Source: Rhizopus arrhizus (taxonomy: Eukaryota > Mucoromycota > Mucoromycetes > Mucorales > Rhizopodaceae). From it: DNA of 64,000 bases. The notes under the pieces were generated by a model. That model did no database searches and was not told the origin of the DNA. It saw nothing but the letters and a program-made list of their open reading frames with translations. The position numbers and the translations under genes are program-made. Of the stretch, positions 13,173 through 23,379 are shown in pieces; within the stretch, counting starts at the first letter, position 1, and each line of letters begins with the position of its first letter. The stretch is taken from NCBI GenBank assembly GCA_024220505.1, contig JAKZZE010000017.1:992001-1056000 (forward strand), read 5' to 3'.

Positions 13173-13210
<38 letters not shown>
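13171..13210. repeat. Poly(A) tract of 40 bases abutting a stop codon
   Basis: The tract begins with the last two bases of the Sel1-repeat gene's stop codon and runs unbroken to 13210, so no 3' UTR separates them. It may be a tail left by retroposition or chance expansion of the A-runs that abound in this genome. Confidence 0.9.
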
Positions 13211-13212
<2 letters not shown>

Positions 13213-13213
<1 letters not shown>

Positions 13214-13434
13214 TAGAGAAGCATACTGATTGTTTTATATAAAGCGGGCTGTCGAAGTTCACATGAAAGGCTCCGAATGTTAATTGTTAGAGAATGCTTA
13301 TTACCTTCATCAAGCGATTCATCAATATCGCCATTTACGACTATCAATGAAGAAGAGTTGATTCGTTGTGGACTCATCATTGGCCACAGTGCGCCTGCTG
13401 CATAATTTAATACTTTTCTAATTCCATATACCAT
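13213..13434 (-). CDS. Small protein, 73 aa, unrecognised
   Basis: An ATG-started frame (MVYGIRKVLNYAAGALWPMM...) with balanced composition: a mildly hydrophobic N-terminal third, then an acidic stretch NGDIDESLDEGN. It lies between the convergent poly(A) of the Sel1 gene and the membrane-protein gene, both of which could supply control regions. No family is recognised. A possible donor (G|GTAATA) inside the frame means the last 25 residues may be intronic. Coding status rests only on composition and its placement in a minus-strand gene run. Confidence 0.4.
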
Positions 13435-13526
13435 TATTTTTTTTTATACTGCATCTTCTCTCTAATCCATTTTATAATAAACGCTCTCTTTATATCAAAG
13501 CTATTTAAATCATTTTCTTTTTATTA

Positions 13527-14228
13527 TTAAATAAATTTGTTTGTTCTTTTAATTGTCTTTGATAGAGCAACCACGCTCATCAACATAACTAATAGATTGG
13601 ATGTGCCTACTTCCCGAATAGCATCCAAAGTATACTGAGATCCTGTCTTTTGCCAATAAGCACTCATATAAGCCCAAGCATGGCCAATTGAAGCCATTGT
13701 GAGTACAGTTAATGCAGATCGCTCTGAAGATGCTCTTCTCTCTTTCAATGCTAAGGCTGATAATAAACCAAGAGCAAAATGCATGACGCCTAAAGCACGA
13801 AACGTATCCACTGCAACAGCCGTCGTTTGCTCAATTTGATATCGAAGAGATCTGGATGTAGTGTCTACAGGTGATGCTATATAAATATAACGGTTCGTTG
13901 TCTTCCAAGGTCGTGTCACTAGTGCTCGAGCAGCAGTAAAATGATAAATCATGTTGATGAGTAGTGGTAAATTATTATCTTTGAATATGAAGTTCAATGC
14001 ACTTTTGGCGCAATATTTAGTATGGCCTTTGATAAAGACCCAAGAAGAGGGAGGACGAGTGTCGACAGGCAATGGTTCCAACACTGGTGAAGGTTGAATA
14101 TTCATTTTATCGAGTTGGTTGGGCAAAAACGTTTGTGATTCTTTTGGTGGAGATGGTAAAGAATTAGACTCTGTGTTTTCCTTGTTGGAAATAAGTGAAG
14201 CAGTGGACATGTCTAAGGAATCACTCAT
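13527..14228 (-). CDS. Multi-pass membrane protein, uncharacterised
   Basis: A single-exon frame of 233 aa. Residues 1-75 are polar and Ser/Pro-rich. The rest carries about three predicted membrane helices, including TFRALGVMHFALGLLSALAL, a Ser/Ala-rich helix near SALTVLTMASIGHAWAYMSA, and NLLVMLMSVVALS close to the C-terminus. The pattern recalls small fungal ER or mitochondrial membrane proteins (for example Erg28-like four-helix proteins), but I see no decisive signature. The stop of this gene and the start of NDC80 flank only short spacers, in keeping with a compact minus-strand cluster. Confidence 0.75.
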   Translation of the reverse strand: MSDSLDMSTASLISNKENTESNSLPSPPKESQTFLPNQLDKMNIQPSPVLEPLPVDTRPPSSWVFIKGHTKYCAKSALNFIFKDNNLPLLINMIYHFTAARALVTRPWKTTNRYIYIASPVDTTSRSLRYQIEQTTAVAVDTFRALGVMHFALGLLSALALKERRASSERSALTVLTMASIGHAWAYMSAYWQKTGSQYTLDAIREVGTSNLLVMLMSVVALSKTIKRTNKFI

Positions 14229-14291
14229 TATCTTCTTTAAGAATGAAAGGGGAAAAAAGAATAAATAAAAAACAAAAAAGAAAATTGTATT

Positions 14292-16593
14292 TTATTTTCT
14301 ATAATAATCATGTGAATTTTGTTTTTTCATGATTTCAATTGCAGTCTCACTGTCTGCTTTTACTTGTTCGTGTGTTTTCTTTGCAGCCTCTTCAATTTCT
14401 ATTATTTTTCGTCTCAAGTCCTGTACAAAACGTAAATATTTTTCCTGATTTTCGGCTTTGTTTCGCTCTATTTCAATTCTACGCTCAATAACTTGTTTGT
14501 TTATTTCATATAATTCCTGGTCGGCTGCACTTAGCTCATTTTTTGCTGTAGTTTCTCTTTCTTCAATTTCTCTTTCTTCAGCTTCCAACAATTTTACTGA
14601 TGTTAAATTATCCTGCTGCCATTTCTAACATATACGCTATTTAGTTTAATATTTCTTACTAATTCTTCTATTTACTGCTTCTCTTTCTTCATATTCTTCT
14701 TTTCTTTTTTCAGACATTTTCATGTTCAATTGAGTTTTTGCTTGGATATCACTAATCTCCTTGACTATTTCTTCAAGTTTCTCTCTCAGTTTTGATATAC
14801 TGATTGTCATTGTATGCACTTCTTCACGATAGTACTTGTAAACCTTTTCTAAGGCAGGCTAACATGATGTTTTGTGTGAGTATAAAAATACAATGATTAT
14901 TGTTTTCTTTACAATATGTTTTGTTTGGAAGTCAATAGGAAAATCTTTGATAGGATCCTCGCTTATCGGGTCGAATTCTATCTTCAATTCATCTTCTTGA
15001 ATTTCCAAAGCAGGTATGGCAGCAAGTTTAGCTATAAAAGCATTGTACTCTCGCACAGATGCATCAATCTTTTTTCTTTTAGTTAAAAAATAAAGAAGCT
15101 ACTTTTTGTAGGATTACCTGACTTATCAGTTTTTTATATCTGTCCTCTTTTATTTCAAAAGATTTTTGTAATTCATGCACCCTTTTTTGCCCTTCACTAG
15201 CATCCTCACTGGATATTTTCAGTTCTAATAATGTTGTGTTTACTTCATCAACTGTCAGATTACGGTTTTGTAGATCTTGTGAGTGCTTATTGATTTCTGC
15301 CTCGATAATTTCTTTTTCTCTTTCGAATCTAGCAATCTGTTCTTTACTTTTTCCTTCTAACGCCACACTTTTCTCAATTTTTCTACTTTTCTTTTCGCAA
15401 TACGCTTTGAATTTTTCGATATCGGTTGTTAAGTCCATATTTCGCTTTGTGACGTACTCTAATGTCGGCTAATGCACGCAAAATGTTAAAAGCTCAAACT
15501 AAATAAAAAAAAACCATCCTTCTTTTTATTTACGTTAGTTCGATGAAATTCTTCTAGCTGGTCCTGCAGTGATTCAATATCAAAGCTTATTTTCTCTTTT
15601 ATATCGGCTGCCATCAATTCGGTTTTTGCTAATTAAAAATTATTATTTTAGCTAAATCACACATATTAAATTATACTCACCTAGAACTTCCTCAAATTCC
15701 TTATTGGATTCGCTCATATCCTCCATACCATTCATATACTCGGTTTGAGCATTAAATGCGTGGTTGGAAAATATATAATCAAAATAGTTCTTATCAAACA
15801 TGAGTCCTGACATATCATCATCATCATCATTTATTGGTGCTTGTATTCCCTTGCACAGTTCTGCCATCCAATACAATAATGCGAGAAAATTTGGGTATGA
15901 ATGCGGTGCGCCGATGGATAAGAGTGTCTTGGGTGTAATAACATCCGCGAGCGGACATTGGAGCATTCGAAGTGTCTTGGGCAGTTCTTCATGAAAGTTT
16001 CTCAAAAACTCTATATCTGGATCGATGATTTTTAGTAAATGCCTAACCATCGCTTGAAAATCGCTGGATGTAAGTGATCGAAGGCTACGTCTTATTGAAG
16101 GTAATTCTTTAGCGTACTCAGTCTGAAGAAGAAAAGAAGCAATTTTTGTGATATATCCCTTTTGCTGTTCAGGGTCTTTGAATGGTTTTGTATCATAAAC
16201 AGTCTTTCTTTCATGTGTTTCCTGCTGAGATTCATTAAACTGTCTGACGTACTCGGATAAGCTCGCTTCACTGAGTATACTTGTTCGACTACAGAATATA
16301 TATTTTTAGATTTCGTTAAAAAGGGGCATGATCATCTTCCTTCTTTTAGCAGTTGAATACCTTGAGTTTATGGTTCTTTCTTCATCATAATCGTATGCAA
16401 CAGGCCTTGATTCGATATGATCAGCTTGTTGTTCAGGTGTCTGTAGTCGATCAAAGTAATAATTTAATCTTTCTGGTGTATTCAACGATAATCGTTGTAT
16501 CTTTCTTGCAGACTCACTCAAGGAAAGTACGCTCTGTCTTTTTCTGCTTTGAGAAATGATAGCTCTTCTTGCATCTTCACTAATTTCTGCCAT
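14292..16593 (-). CDS. NDC80: Kinetochore protein NDC80 (HEC1)
   Basis: Seven exons (16361-16593, 15681-16288, 15534-15628, 15118-15468, 14913-15068, 14676-14858, 14292-14624), all in phase, give 652 aa, close to yeast (691) and human (642). The N-terminal tail is basic. A calponin-homology domain follows (YDTKPFKDPEQQKGYITKIA, SSDFQAMVRHLLKIIDP, the ATPKTLLSIGAPHSYPNFL-type region), then an acidic loop and several hundred residues of coiled coil rich in Lys and Glu. NDC80 is the microtubule-binding arm of the outer kinetochore, working with NUF2, SPC24 and SPC25. The ATG at 16593 is chosen because it opens the conserved tail; the upstream in-frame ATG at 16674 would add an implausible Phe-rich leader. 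Confidence 0.95.
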
Positions 16594-16732
16594 TCTTGTG
16601 ATTACTGTAAAAAATAAAAAATAAAAAAAGTTTAAAAAAAAGCAACAAAATAGTGAGAATATAAATATCAACATTAATTCACCATCCGACTACGCGAATT
16701 TACGCGTTTCGCGTCATATGTTTCTTTTTACT

Positions 16733-17715
16733 TTATTTTAATAAATCATCCAGTCTTATTTGACGAAATAAACTATTATTTACAGCAGCAGGTTCACCAA
16801 TCAATTTAGTAGAATGTTTGAATGTGACAGCCGGCATCATATCATCCCCACAACAAACAACTGCTATGGTTGAAAAATCAAATTGAACGATATGAAAACA
16901 CCAAGATTCCAGCTGTTTTCCTTTATAGAATAATTTGATCTATCAAAAATTACAGCTATACAAGAGGAATAACCAAATAACCATTCTTACCTGTTTGTCT
17001 TGATTGCAGAAGCTTAATTCTTGAAGTTCTAAATAAAGCCCTATCCCAATTGCCTTTGTATAGCTCTCTTTGCATCCCCATATTTCATAGAAAGTCGAAA
17101 GTTTATCGTATTTACTATTCATTATTAGCTTCATTTCATCTTTTGCTAACTAAAATAACATTGTTTTTTAGCTTTTTTTTTTTTTTTTTTTTGTATATTT
17201 GCCTGTGGTTCAAAAGAGTTTATAAAATCATCAATGGATCCTGTTGTGGGCCGAACTATGTTTACAACATCTACGCCAATTTTCATGCCTTTTATGCACC
17301 CAAAAATGACCCAATTTCCATCGTGTGATGTGTTGAAGTCTATGTCCGCATGATTTTTCTAAACTGATGTATGAAAAAAGTACCTTAAAAACAAATAAAC
17401 TTACCAGGAAAGGCTTCCCGCCTTGATGCTTACCAAACTCGAGTTCATTCCACGGTACATTTAAAAGCTTGGAAAAATAATATCGACGTAGCAGGATACT
17501 AGCTAATGCCAAGTGCTGATCTCGAGCAAACCTAAATCTCAAGACAGATGTTGACTCTTCCGTTGTTAATTTACCAAGTGCCCATTGAAACTATTTCAAT
17601 GCATATTGCTTTAATTAGGAAATCTCGGAAATCTTGTTGAAGTGATAATTACTTTATTTCCTTCAAATGCATCCTGAATGTTGAAGCATAATAGCTCAGG
17701 TTGTGCTATTTTCAT
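16733..17715 (-). CDS. 4'-phosphopantetheinyl transferase (LYS5/AASDHPPT type)
   Basis: Five exons (17653-17715, 17405-17590, 17203-17358, 16991-17149, 16733-16939) give 256 aa. Family motifs appear in order: RDQHLALASILLRRYYFSKL, the GGKPFL loop, FNTSHDGNWVI, the Mg-binding GVDVVNI, and WGCKESYTKAIGIGL (the WxxKE...K signature). The enzyme transfers phosphopantetheine from CoA to carrier proteins; in fungi this activates alpha-aminoadipate reductase in lysine synthesis, polyketide/NRPS carriers and fatty-acid synthase. The third intron (17150-17202) starts with GC (CAG|GCAAAT) rather than GT, and only that boundary keeps FEPQ|LAKDEMK in frame. The stop lies 139 bp from the NDC80 ATG, on the same strand. 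Confidence 0.95.
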
Positions 17716-17757
17716 TATTATTATTTTTTAAAAAAAAAGAATTTAATTATATAAATC

Positions 17758-18672
17758 TCAAACTCTGTATACAAATGTCACAGTGCTGCTGTCATTTTTT
17801 ATATCTTTTACTTCCAAAGTACATAACTCGGATTGATTTGTATCTGTAAAAAAGTATCCCTCGTTCTTGCTTGGTATGACAATGATAGGCGTATCTTTGT
17901 GACGAATATGTGAATCATAAAGTATAAGGCTTTCATCCTCAGTATAATTCCCAATCTCACGGTTGATGTAATTTTCGATGCGTATCTGGTTTTCATAATC
18001 GAATCCTATCCATGCTATATGCTCTTTTGATTGTCTATCGCCATCTGAAATGAGTCGAAACACCCAAACACGCTCCAATCGGGTTATTTTTGTTTTCTCT
18101 GAGCATATCGTGTGCTGTTGAGTATTCAATGGACTATCCTGCTGGCGTAATTGACTTATAAGCTGTCTTTGTTGCTCAGAATCTAGCACGTCACCTAGTG
18201 GCATGTTATCTGCTATAGGAATGAGTTGTATAGCAGGCTCTATAGTTTCAGTCACCAAAGGCTTTCTTTTGTTTTGATGCTTCTTAACTCTGTTGCTTAA
18301 ACCTTCAAACAGCTTCCACCATTTCTTCTTCTTTTTGATCTCAATCTGGTTTGATGAATGAAGGATGTACTGCCGTTCTTTTCTTACAGCTGTATTGACT
18401 ATCGGGCTTATTCGTTTGGTGGTCAATGCAATACCTGATTCAGCATTCAATAGAGTATTTCTCTTTGTCGTTTCATCATAAGCACCTTCTTCTGATTTAT
18501 AAGACAATTCCTCAGTATTATCATAATTCTCATTCAATCTTTGTTGAGGATTGACAGCGTCATTGTAAATAATAAAACTATTACCATCATCTTGCAAATA
18601 CGTGTCATGATAGTAATTATAGTATTCATCAGGATATTCATACTTGGCGAAGAATATATACAAGTAAGAACA

Positions 18673-18707
<35 letters not shown>

Positions 18708-18893
18708 CATTGTGCAAACATACACGCAAACTACCTTTTGACTATTGCTTCTTTCCTCGTAATGTTGTGAAGACCAACCTTCTTTGGGGGCCATGTCATA
18801 ATAATGTCTGTTTCTTGGGATATATTCATCGCAACTTAGCTCTTCTTCCTCTTTAGGGTAATAACCATAATAAATTTGACGTTCTGTTAACAT
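17758..18893 (-). CDS. Protein with possible WWE-like C-terminal domain
   Basis: Two exons (18735-18893 and 17758-18642) give 347 aa. The intron carries a T-run of more than 20 bases on the plus strand (about 18678-18708). The first ~100 residues are Tyr- and acid-rich (NYYHDTYLQDDGN); a basic Lys cluster with KKKWWKLFEGLSNRVKKHQ follows. The last ~110 residues form a compact fold with RVWVFRLISDGD and HIAWIGFDYENQIRIENYI, which resembles a WWE-type module (aromatic pair, then F-D-Y-E-N-Q). WWE domains in other eukaryotes bind ADP-ribose or occur in ubiquitin ligases. The assignment is by pattern memory and tentative. Both splice sites keep phase 0. Confidence 0.7.
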
Positions 18894-19023
18894 GGTTTAT
18901 TTAAATAAAATGAAGAAGAGAATAGGATGCATATTTAAATAAAGAAAGAGAGGGATAAATTTGCTTGAATACACATGATTGTTGTTGTTGTTGTTAAACA
19001 AATATAGAAAGAAATAAAAAGGG

Positions 19024-19351
19024 TTACATTATTATACAATTTTCACTAAAGTCTTTATAAAGATCATCCATCTTTCTAGGGTTTAAAAAGTTTGGCTCAA
19101 CTTTAAACACTTTCTCACGATCTTTTGCTTTGAATACAGCTTCATTAAAATTGGCTACATCATCTACACTATCAAACAATACATTGATTTCAGCTATAGA
19201 AATAAAGTTAGGTAACAATTATATGTAATACAATTATGTTTATTATCTTACTCTTTTTAACATTGTGCTCTTTTGCAATTGCTATATTTTCTTCATGTTT
19301 TAGTTTAATGGCTTCTTCATAGTTGTAGGAGTCCTTTTTGTATTGATACAT
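19024..19351 (-). CDS. Small CaaX-box protein, 89 aa
   Basis: Two exons (19252-19351, 19024-19193) joined by a 58-bp GT-AG intron give 89 aa. The sequence is hydrophilic and helical (YNYEEAIKLKHEENIAIAKE, then NFNEAVFKAKDREKVFKVEP) and ends in CIIM, a perfect CaaX prenylation box (Met at the last position favours farnesylation). It is too short and lacks the motifs for a Ras-type GTPase, and does not show the usual fungal G-gamma core. A membrane-tethered regulator or scaffold is a reasonable guess only. Exon sum is an exact multiple of three, which supports the model. Confidence 0.65.
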
Positions 19352-19663
19352 TCTTTTTTTACAGTTTAAAGAAAAAAATATTATTAAAGAGGGATGCACT
19401 CATTTATACTTCATGAACATTGCTATATAAAGAAAGGCACAACAACAACAAAAAAGCAAAGAATAGAGTTGCTTTCAGCAATGTCCTGAAATAGAAGCTT
19501 AGGTACATATGCCCAAAGCGATGTTTACTACACAATTTTTTTTTTTTTGAAAAGTATACAAGGTGCAAAGAAAGAGTACAAACACAAAGAGAGCTATTAG
19601 TTTCATCTTTATCCTTGTTTCTTTGAATTTTATACAATTTGGGGAGCATGTTTTTACTATTTG

Positions 19664-19964
19664 TTAATCTTTAACTTGTTTTTTGTATTTTATCTCATTA
19701 AAATCCCTTTGTATTACTTTCTTTTCTTTGTCTTTTACAAATATTACCTTGGTTCCATCGTTTATCTTTTCTAAAAAGTTAAGAGGACGAAGGAAATTCT
19801 GTAGAATTATAATCAATGCCACTTTTTTCGCATTTTTTTTTTTTTTTTTTTGCCAAAGTTTTATTGAATGAATGGCAAAACGCATGCGAGGTTTGCAATG
19901 AATAGTGTACTAAAAACGACAAAGCAAGAGATGAAAGGAGAATTTCATTTAAAGAAATGGACAA
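19664..19964 (-). CDS. Possible short spliced protein, 62 aa
   Basis: Exon 1 (19911-19964) and exon 2 (19664-19798) join in phase across a ~112-bp intron (GTACAC...CTACAG) that contains a long A-run. The product begins MSISLNEILLSSLALSFLNF and ends with a Lys-rich segment containing NDGTKVIFVKDKEKKVIQRD. A hydrophobic N-terminus plus basic tail would suit a small membrane or mitochondrial protein. No family is recognised, and the splice model was chosen by eye. Its start lies 135 bp from the divergent gene at 20100. Confidence 0.3.
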
Positions 19965-20099
19965 ATAATTAAGAAAAACACTATATTAACAAACTGACGG
20001 ACTCAGACATCTGTTGACTATTTTTTTGAAATCAGTTACAAACTTCTTTAATCTTCCTATTCCATTCCTTCATTCTCTTTTTTCTTCTTTTTTCTCTCA

Positions 20100-21404
20100 A
20101 TGATTACGTTAAAAAGATCAGAAATGAGAAAAATCCCTTTAAACAAAAGGCCAGCTGTATCTTCTACACAAGAAAAAAAGGAAGAGCGATCAGAGATTCG
20201 AAGGAATGTGACGACTGAAACCGAGCTTGTTCACAAGGAGGAGGAGCAAGATTCAGAAGAAGTAGAAGAAAATCCATTTTCAGATGCTGGAGCTGTAGAT
20301 GAAATGCGCATTGATCCAGCCACCGTTTTTCCTTATAGCAATCGACCCAAAGGCTCGCGCTTGACCGTGATGCGAGAAGAGAGCGAGCAGTGGGATTTAT
20401 TTTTTGATCCTCAGTATACCTTTGGATCTTTCACCCATTGTGTTTCCAAACCCAATTCGAGTAATTACTACTATAAAGGCAAATGGCCTCTGGATTACGA
20501 AGATATCATCGGCATGGCACCTAAACACTTGAAAAACTCTCTGGGAGCAAGGCATGTATGTGAAGCTGGCTCGATTATGAGCGCAGTTGAAGAAGATGCA
20601 TTTTTGTTTCCTACAGTTCCTAATCCAACACTACCTGACTTGAAACATTTAAGGTCAATCACTAATATTGATGATAATGAAGAGTCTGATAACGATGATG
20701 ATGCCTTGGGTAGACATCAAGGATCTATGGTGCAAGTAGATATTGTGCCCTGTCCTTCTGTTCCACTGCACGCTAAAAATACAGAAGCTGAAGCAATGTG
20801 GAAAGATAGACTTGACTTACTAAACACGATTCAGCATACTGGATTTAGTGAAGAATTGGATGGGACGCGTAATGCTCCATTCCAAGGTTCAAGGGCAGCT
20901 CGGATACAACGACAGATTAAAGACAAAGCAGAAAAGATTAAAAAGGAAGCACTAGCTGATAGAAAAAAGAATGAGAGTAAAGAAGATGTATTGTATGAAG
21001 ATATAAGAGAGCTCAAGGAATCGGCTAGTATTGCAAGCTTTCGAGATTTTCAAGAAAAGGCCCTTGACTTGGATATGGAAAAGTCTCAAGAAGGAAAACA
21101 GAAAAATAGACAATCATTTTTATTCTTTGTACTTGGCTTCTTGTGTCCTCCCTTGTGGTTACTCAATTTTGTTCTGGGCTTGAGATCATCGGAAAATGAA
21201 ACAGAAGCAAGTAAAGAGATCGACAAAAAATGGAGAAAGTATTCCAGAAACGCCTTTTGTATCGCCCTCCTTCTCTTTGCAGCAGTTTCCATTATCATTA
21301 TTGTGGCAAAACCAGGGTCAGTTGGTTTTCGACAGACAAAAGAAGATTATGTTCGAGAAGATATTGTTATGTTTGATGATGAAGGCTTTGTATTAGATGG
21401 CTAA
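20100..21404 (+). CDS. Fungal protein with C-terminal two-helix membrane anchor
   Basis: A single exon of 434 aa. Residues 1-330 are acidic and largely disordered, with some conserved-looking blocks (NPFSDAGAVDEMRIDPATVF, QWDLFFDPQYTFGSFTHCV). The C-terminal third has a charged helical segment, then two hydrophobic helices (FLFFVLGFLCPPLWLLNFVL and AFCIALLLFAAVSIIIIVA) separated by a basic loop, and a short acidic tail. The arrangement matches fungal Ser-rich membrane proteins with a C-terminal hairpin, whose function is unknown to me. ATG follows a pyrimidine-rich leader (20060-20099). Confidence 0.8.
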   Translation: MITLKRSEMRKIPLNKRPAVSSTQEKKEERSEIRRNVTTETELVHKEEEQDSEEVEENPFSDAGAVDEMRIDPATVFPYSNRPKGSRLTVMREESEQWDLFFDPQYTFGSFTHCVSKPNSSNYYYKGKWPLDYEDIIGMAPKHLKNSLGARHVCEAGSIMSAVEEDAFLFPTVPNPTLPDLKHLRSITNIDDNEESDNDDDALGRHQGSMVQVDIVPCPSVPLHAKNTEAEAMWKDRLDLLNTIQHTGFSEELDGTRNAPFQGSRAARIQRQIKDKAEKIKKEALADRKKNESKEDVLYEDIRELKESASIASFRDFQEKALDLDMEKSQEGKQKNRQSFLFFVLGFLCPPLWLLNFVLGLRSSENETEASKEIDKKWRKYSRNAFCIALLLFAAVSIIIIVAKPGSVGFRQTKEDYVREDIVMFDDEGFVLDG

Positions 21405-21626
21405 TGGCTGATTAATATAAACAATTGATAATAAAAAAAAATAGTACTGCTGCATAGATTATACACTGTTTAAGTGTGTCACAAAAGATACATATACTCT
21501 GCCTTATTACCAATAGAATTACGATATTTGTTTACTTTTTAAGCACATAACTGAGCTCGTAACATTGGCTTGAAGTACACGTTTTACCAAAATGATGTCG
21601 CACAAACAATTTTAGTTGGGGCTCTT

Positions 21627-21932
21627 TCGCGAATTTACACGTTACACGCACTTGGAAACAAAACTGCTCTTATAATGCCACCTGACTCAATTAATCCAAT
21701 CAACATCACAGCTCTAATAAATACTCTCTCTGCAGAAGAAAACAGCGGGATTAATCTCCAAATTCGAATCCTGCCGCAAAGCATTGGTTTACCCCAAATG
21801 TTCGAAACTGGGGTGTCTTCTGCCGCAATGACAGTGCTAAGATTGATCCCTCCCCACAACCAACATTTCGATGTACCGACAGTGGAGTAAGCTACAGAGC
21901 TGCAACCATAAAGTCAATTGTCCAGATATTCC
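21627..21932 (+). mobile_element. 5' fragment of a LINE-like element, inverted copy A
   Basis: This segment is about 97% identical to the reverse complement of 24822-25130. It encodes the same ~85 residues (TLHALGNKTALIMPPDSINP through PHNQHFDVPTVE, then stop). In copy B this peptide is followed by decayed ORF1- and endonuclease-like sequence, so both are read as the 5' end of one element family. Only the 5' end is present here, which is unusual because LINE copies normally lose the 5' end. The copy ends at 21932, just before the broken host-like gene. Confidence 0.7.
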
Positions 21933-21934
21933 TT

Positions 21935-23027
21935 AAATTTCAGTGTCCTTTCGATAAAATAATTTTCTAATGTTGTCAGAAAAAGGAATGTATGGGATAC
22001 GAGAAGTTGTGTATTGTCTATGATGATCAACTAGGGTATACTCTTTGTATCGTACAATTTCAGCGAATGAACAAAAAGAATGAACACCAGGCGATATGTT
22101 ACCTAAAAAAAGGTTAAGCAACTGATTACAGTCATTCCGTTATCCCTTTGGATAGGGATCAAGAGATCAAACAAAATTTCTAAGCCTTTTAAAAGATGCA
22201 AGACGGCCTTCTATGGTTCCAGATTGATGAAGATTGACGTTCTCATCGAAACTTTATCAAGTTTATTTGATGAGTTGCTGATTTTGTCAGCATCGAGTAT
22301 AGATTCGGCCACCCACCAAGGAAGTACACAGTGCCACAGTAGCTCAAAGGTTGCGTCAATAAAACAAGATCCGTGATCATTGCAGTTTAATACTGACCCA
22401 TTTTTGGTAAGAAGAGGTGAGGTAGGAGAGCGAATGTAATTCCTTGTGCTGAAAATTCAATAGTTGCCTGCTCTAATCCTTGATGATCTATTTCCAAATC
22501 ATCTTCTACTGTTATCACATTTTCATCTTTAAAAGAAGAAATATAAGTGGCTGACCAAGCTTTTGTATGATTTGGTATAACGATCTGTGTTTTGTTTTGT
22601 TCGTCATTATCTTTAGCAGTAGTAGCATGATTGTTTTGAGTGTTCAGAACGACACAAAATATCTTTGGCAAAGCCTCAAAAAATTACATATCCCTAACAC
22701 GAATAGCTTCTTTTTCAGAATTGTTATTATTATATTGGCGTACATTATCATTAAGCACATTCTTTTCTTGAACTGTGTCCCAGAGGTCCGTTTTCTTAAC
22801 TTGTTTAGAGAATGTTTCAACTTCATCATCTGAACCTTCTTCAAGAGACACAGTTTTTTCTCTTCATCAGTCTCAACTTGAAAAATCTTTCTTTTCTGGG
22901 TGAGGTCCAAAATATCACAATCAGAGCCTTCGTCGTCACTTATAGTTACCACGGGATACTTTGTTGAAAAGAGCATCTCGTTATTATTAGAGGAACGTCT
23001 GCCACTTTCAGCATAATGGTCTCTCAT
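21935..23027 (-). pseudogene. Broken host-like gene, unrecognised family
   Basis: The minus strand opens with MRDHYAESGRRSSNNNEMLF and an acidic region (TISDDEGSDCDILDL), and can be followed for about 330 codons. An A6 run near 22857 needs one more A to stay in frame (then KTVSLEEGSDDEVETF). There are stops after RVRDM and after FINLEP, and one frameshift after LPKMGQ. Downstream coding quality stays high (CFIDATFELLWHCVLPWWVA, KAVLHLLKGLEILFDLLIPI). At least four lesions and a boundary at the LINE fragment mark it as a pseudogene. The N-terminal ~45 residues have a diverged relative at 29350-29480. The composition suggests a nuclear protein with a helical C-terminal half, but I could not name the family. 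Confidence 0.7.
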
Positions 23028-23379
23028 TATTTATACCTCGACTTTAAATACTATATTTGCTACTTGACTTCTGTTTCTTTATTTTATCTTATTGCAAAAA
23101 CTAGCAAAAGTGAATTTTTCATTATTTTGTTATTAATCATTTACAAATAAGCAATTGCGCTTCTAATTATAGCTGCCAAAACATATCAAACTTAAATTAA
23201 AAGTCAAAGCTACACAAGTCAAGTATTTCATTACCTAAGGATAGGTTATGACGAATTGTCATCGAAAGTTCAACAAACTCAGTATTGCTCATAAACAAGT
23301 CAATAATACTATTTCCCTGGCATGACATGAACGTAGGCTATCTATAAGTCAGTCTCTGACTCTATATGATCATGTTATT

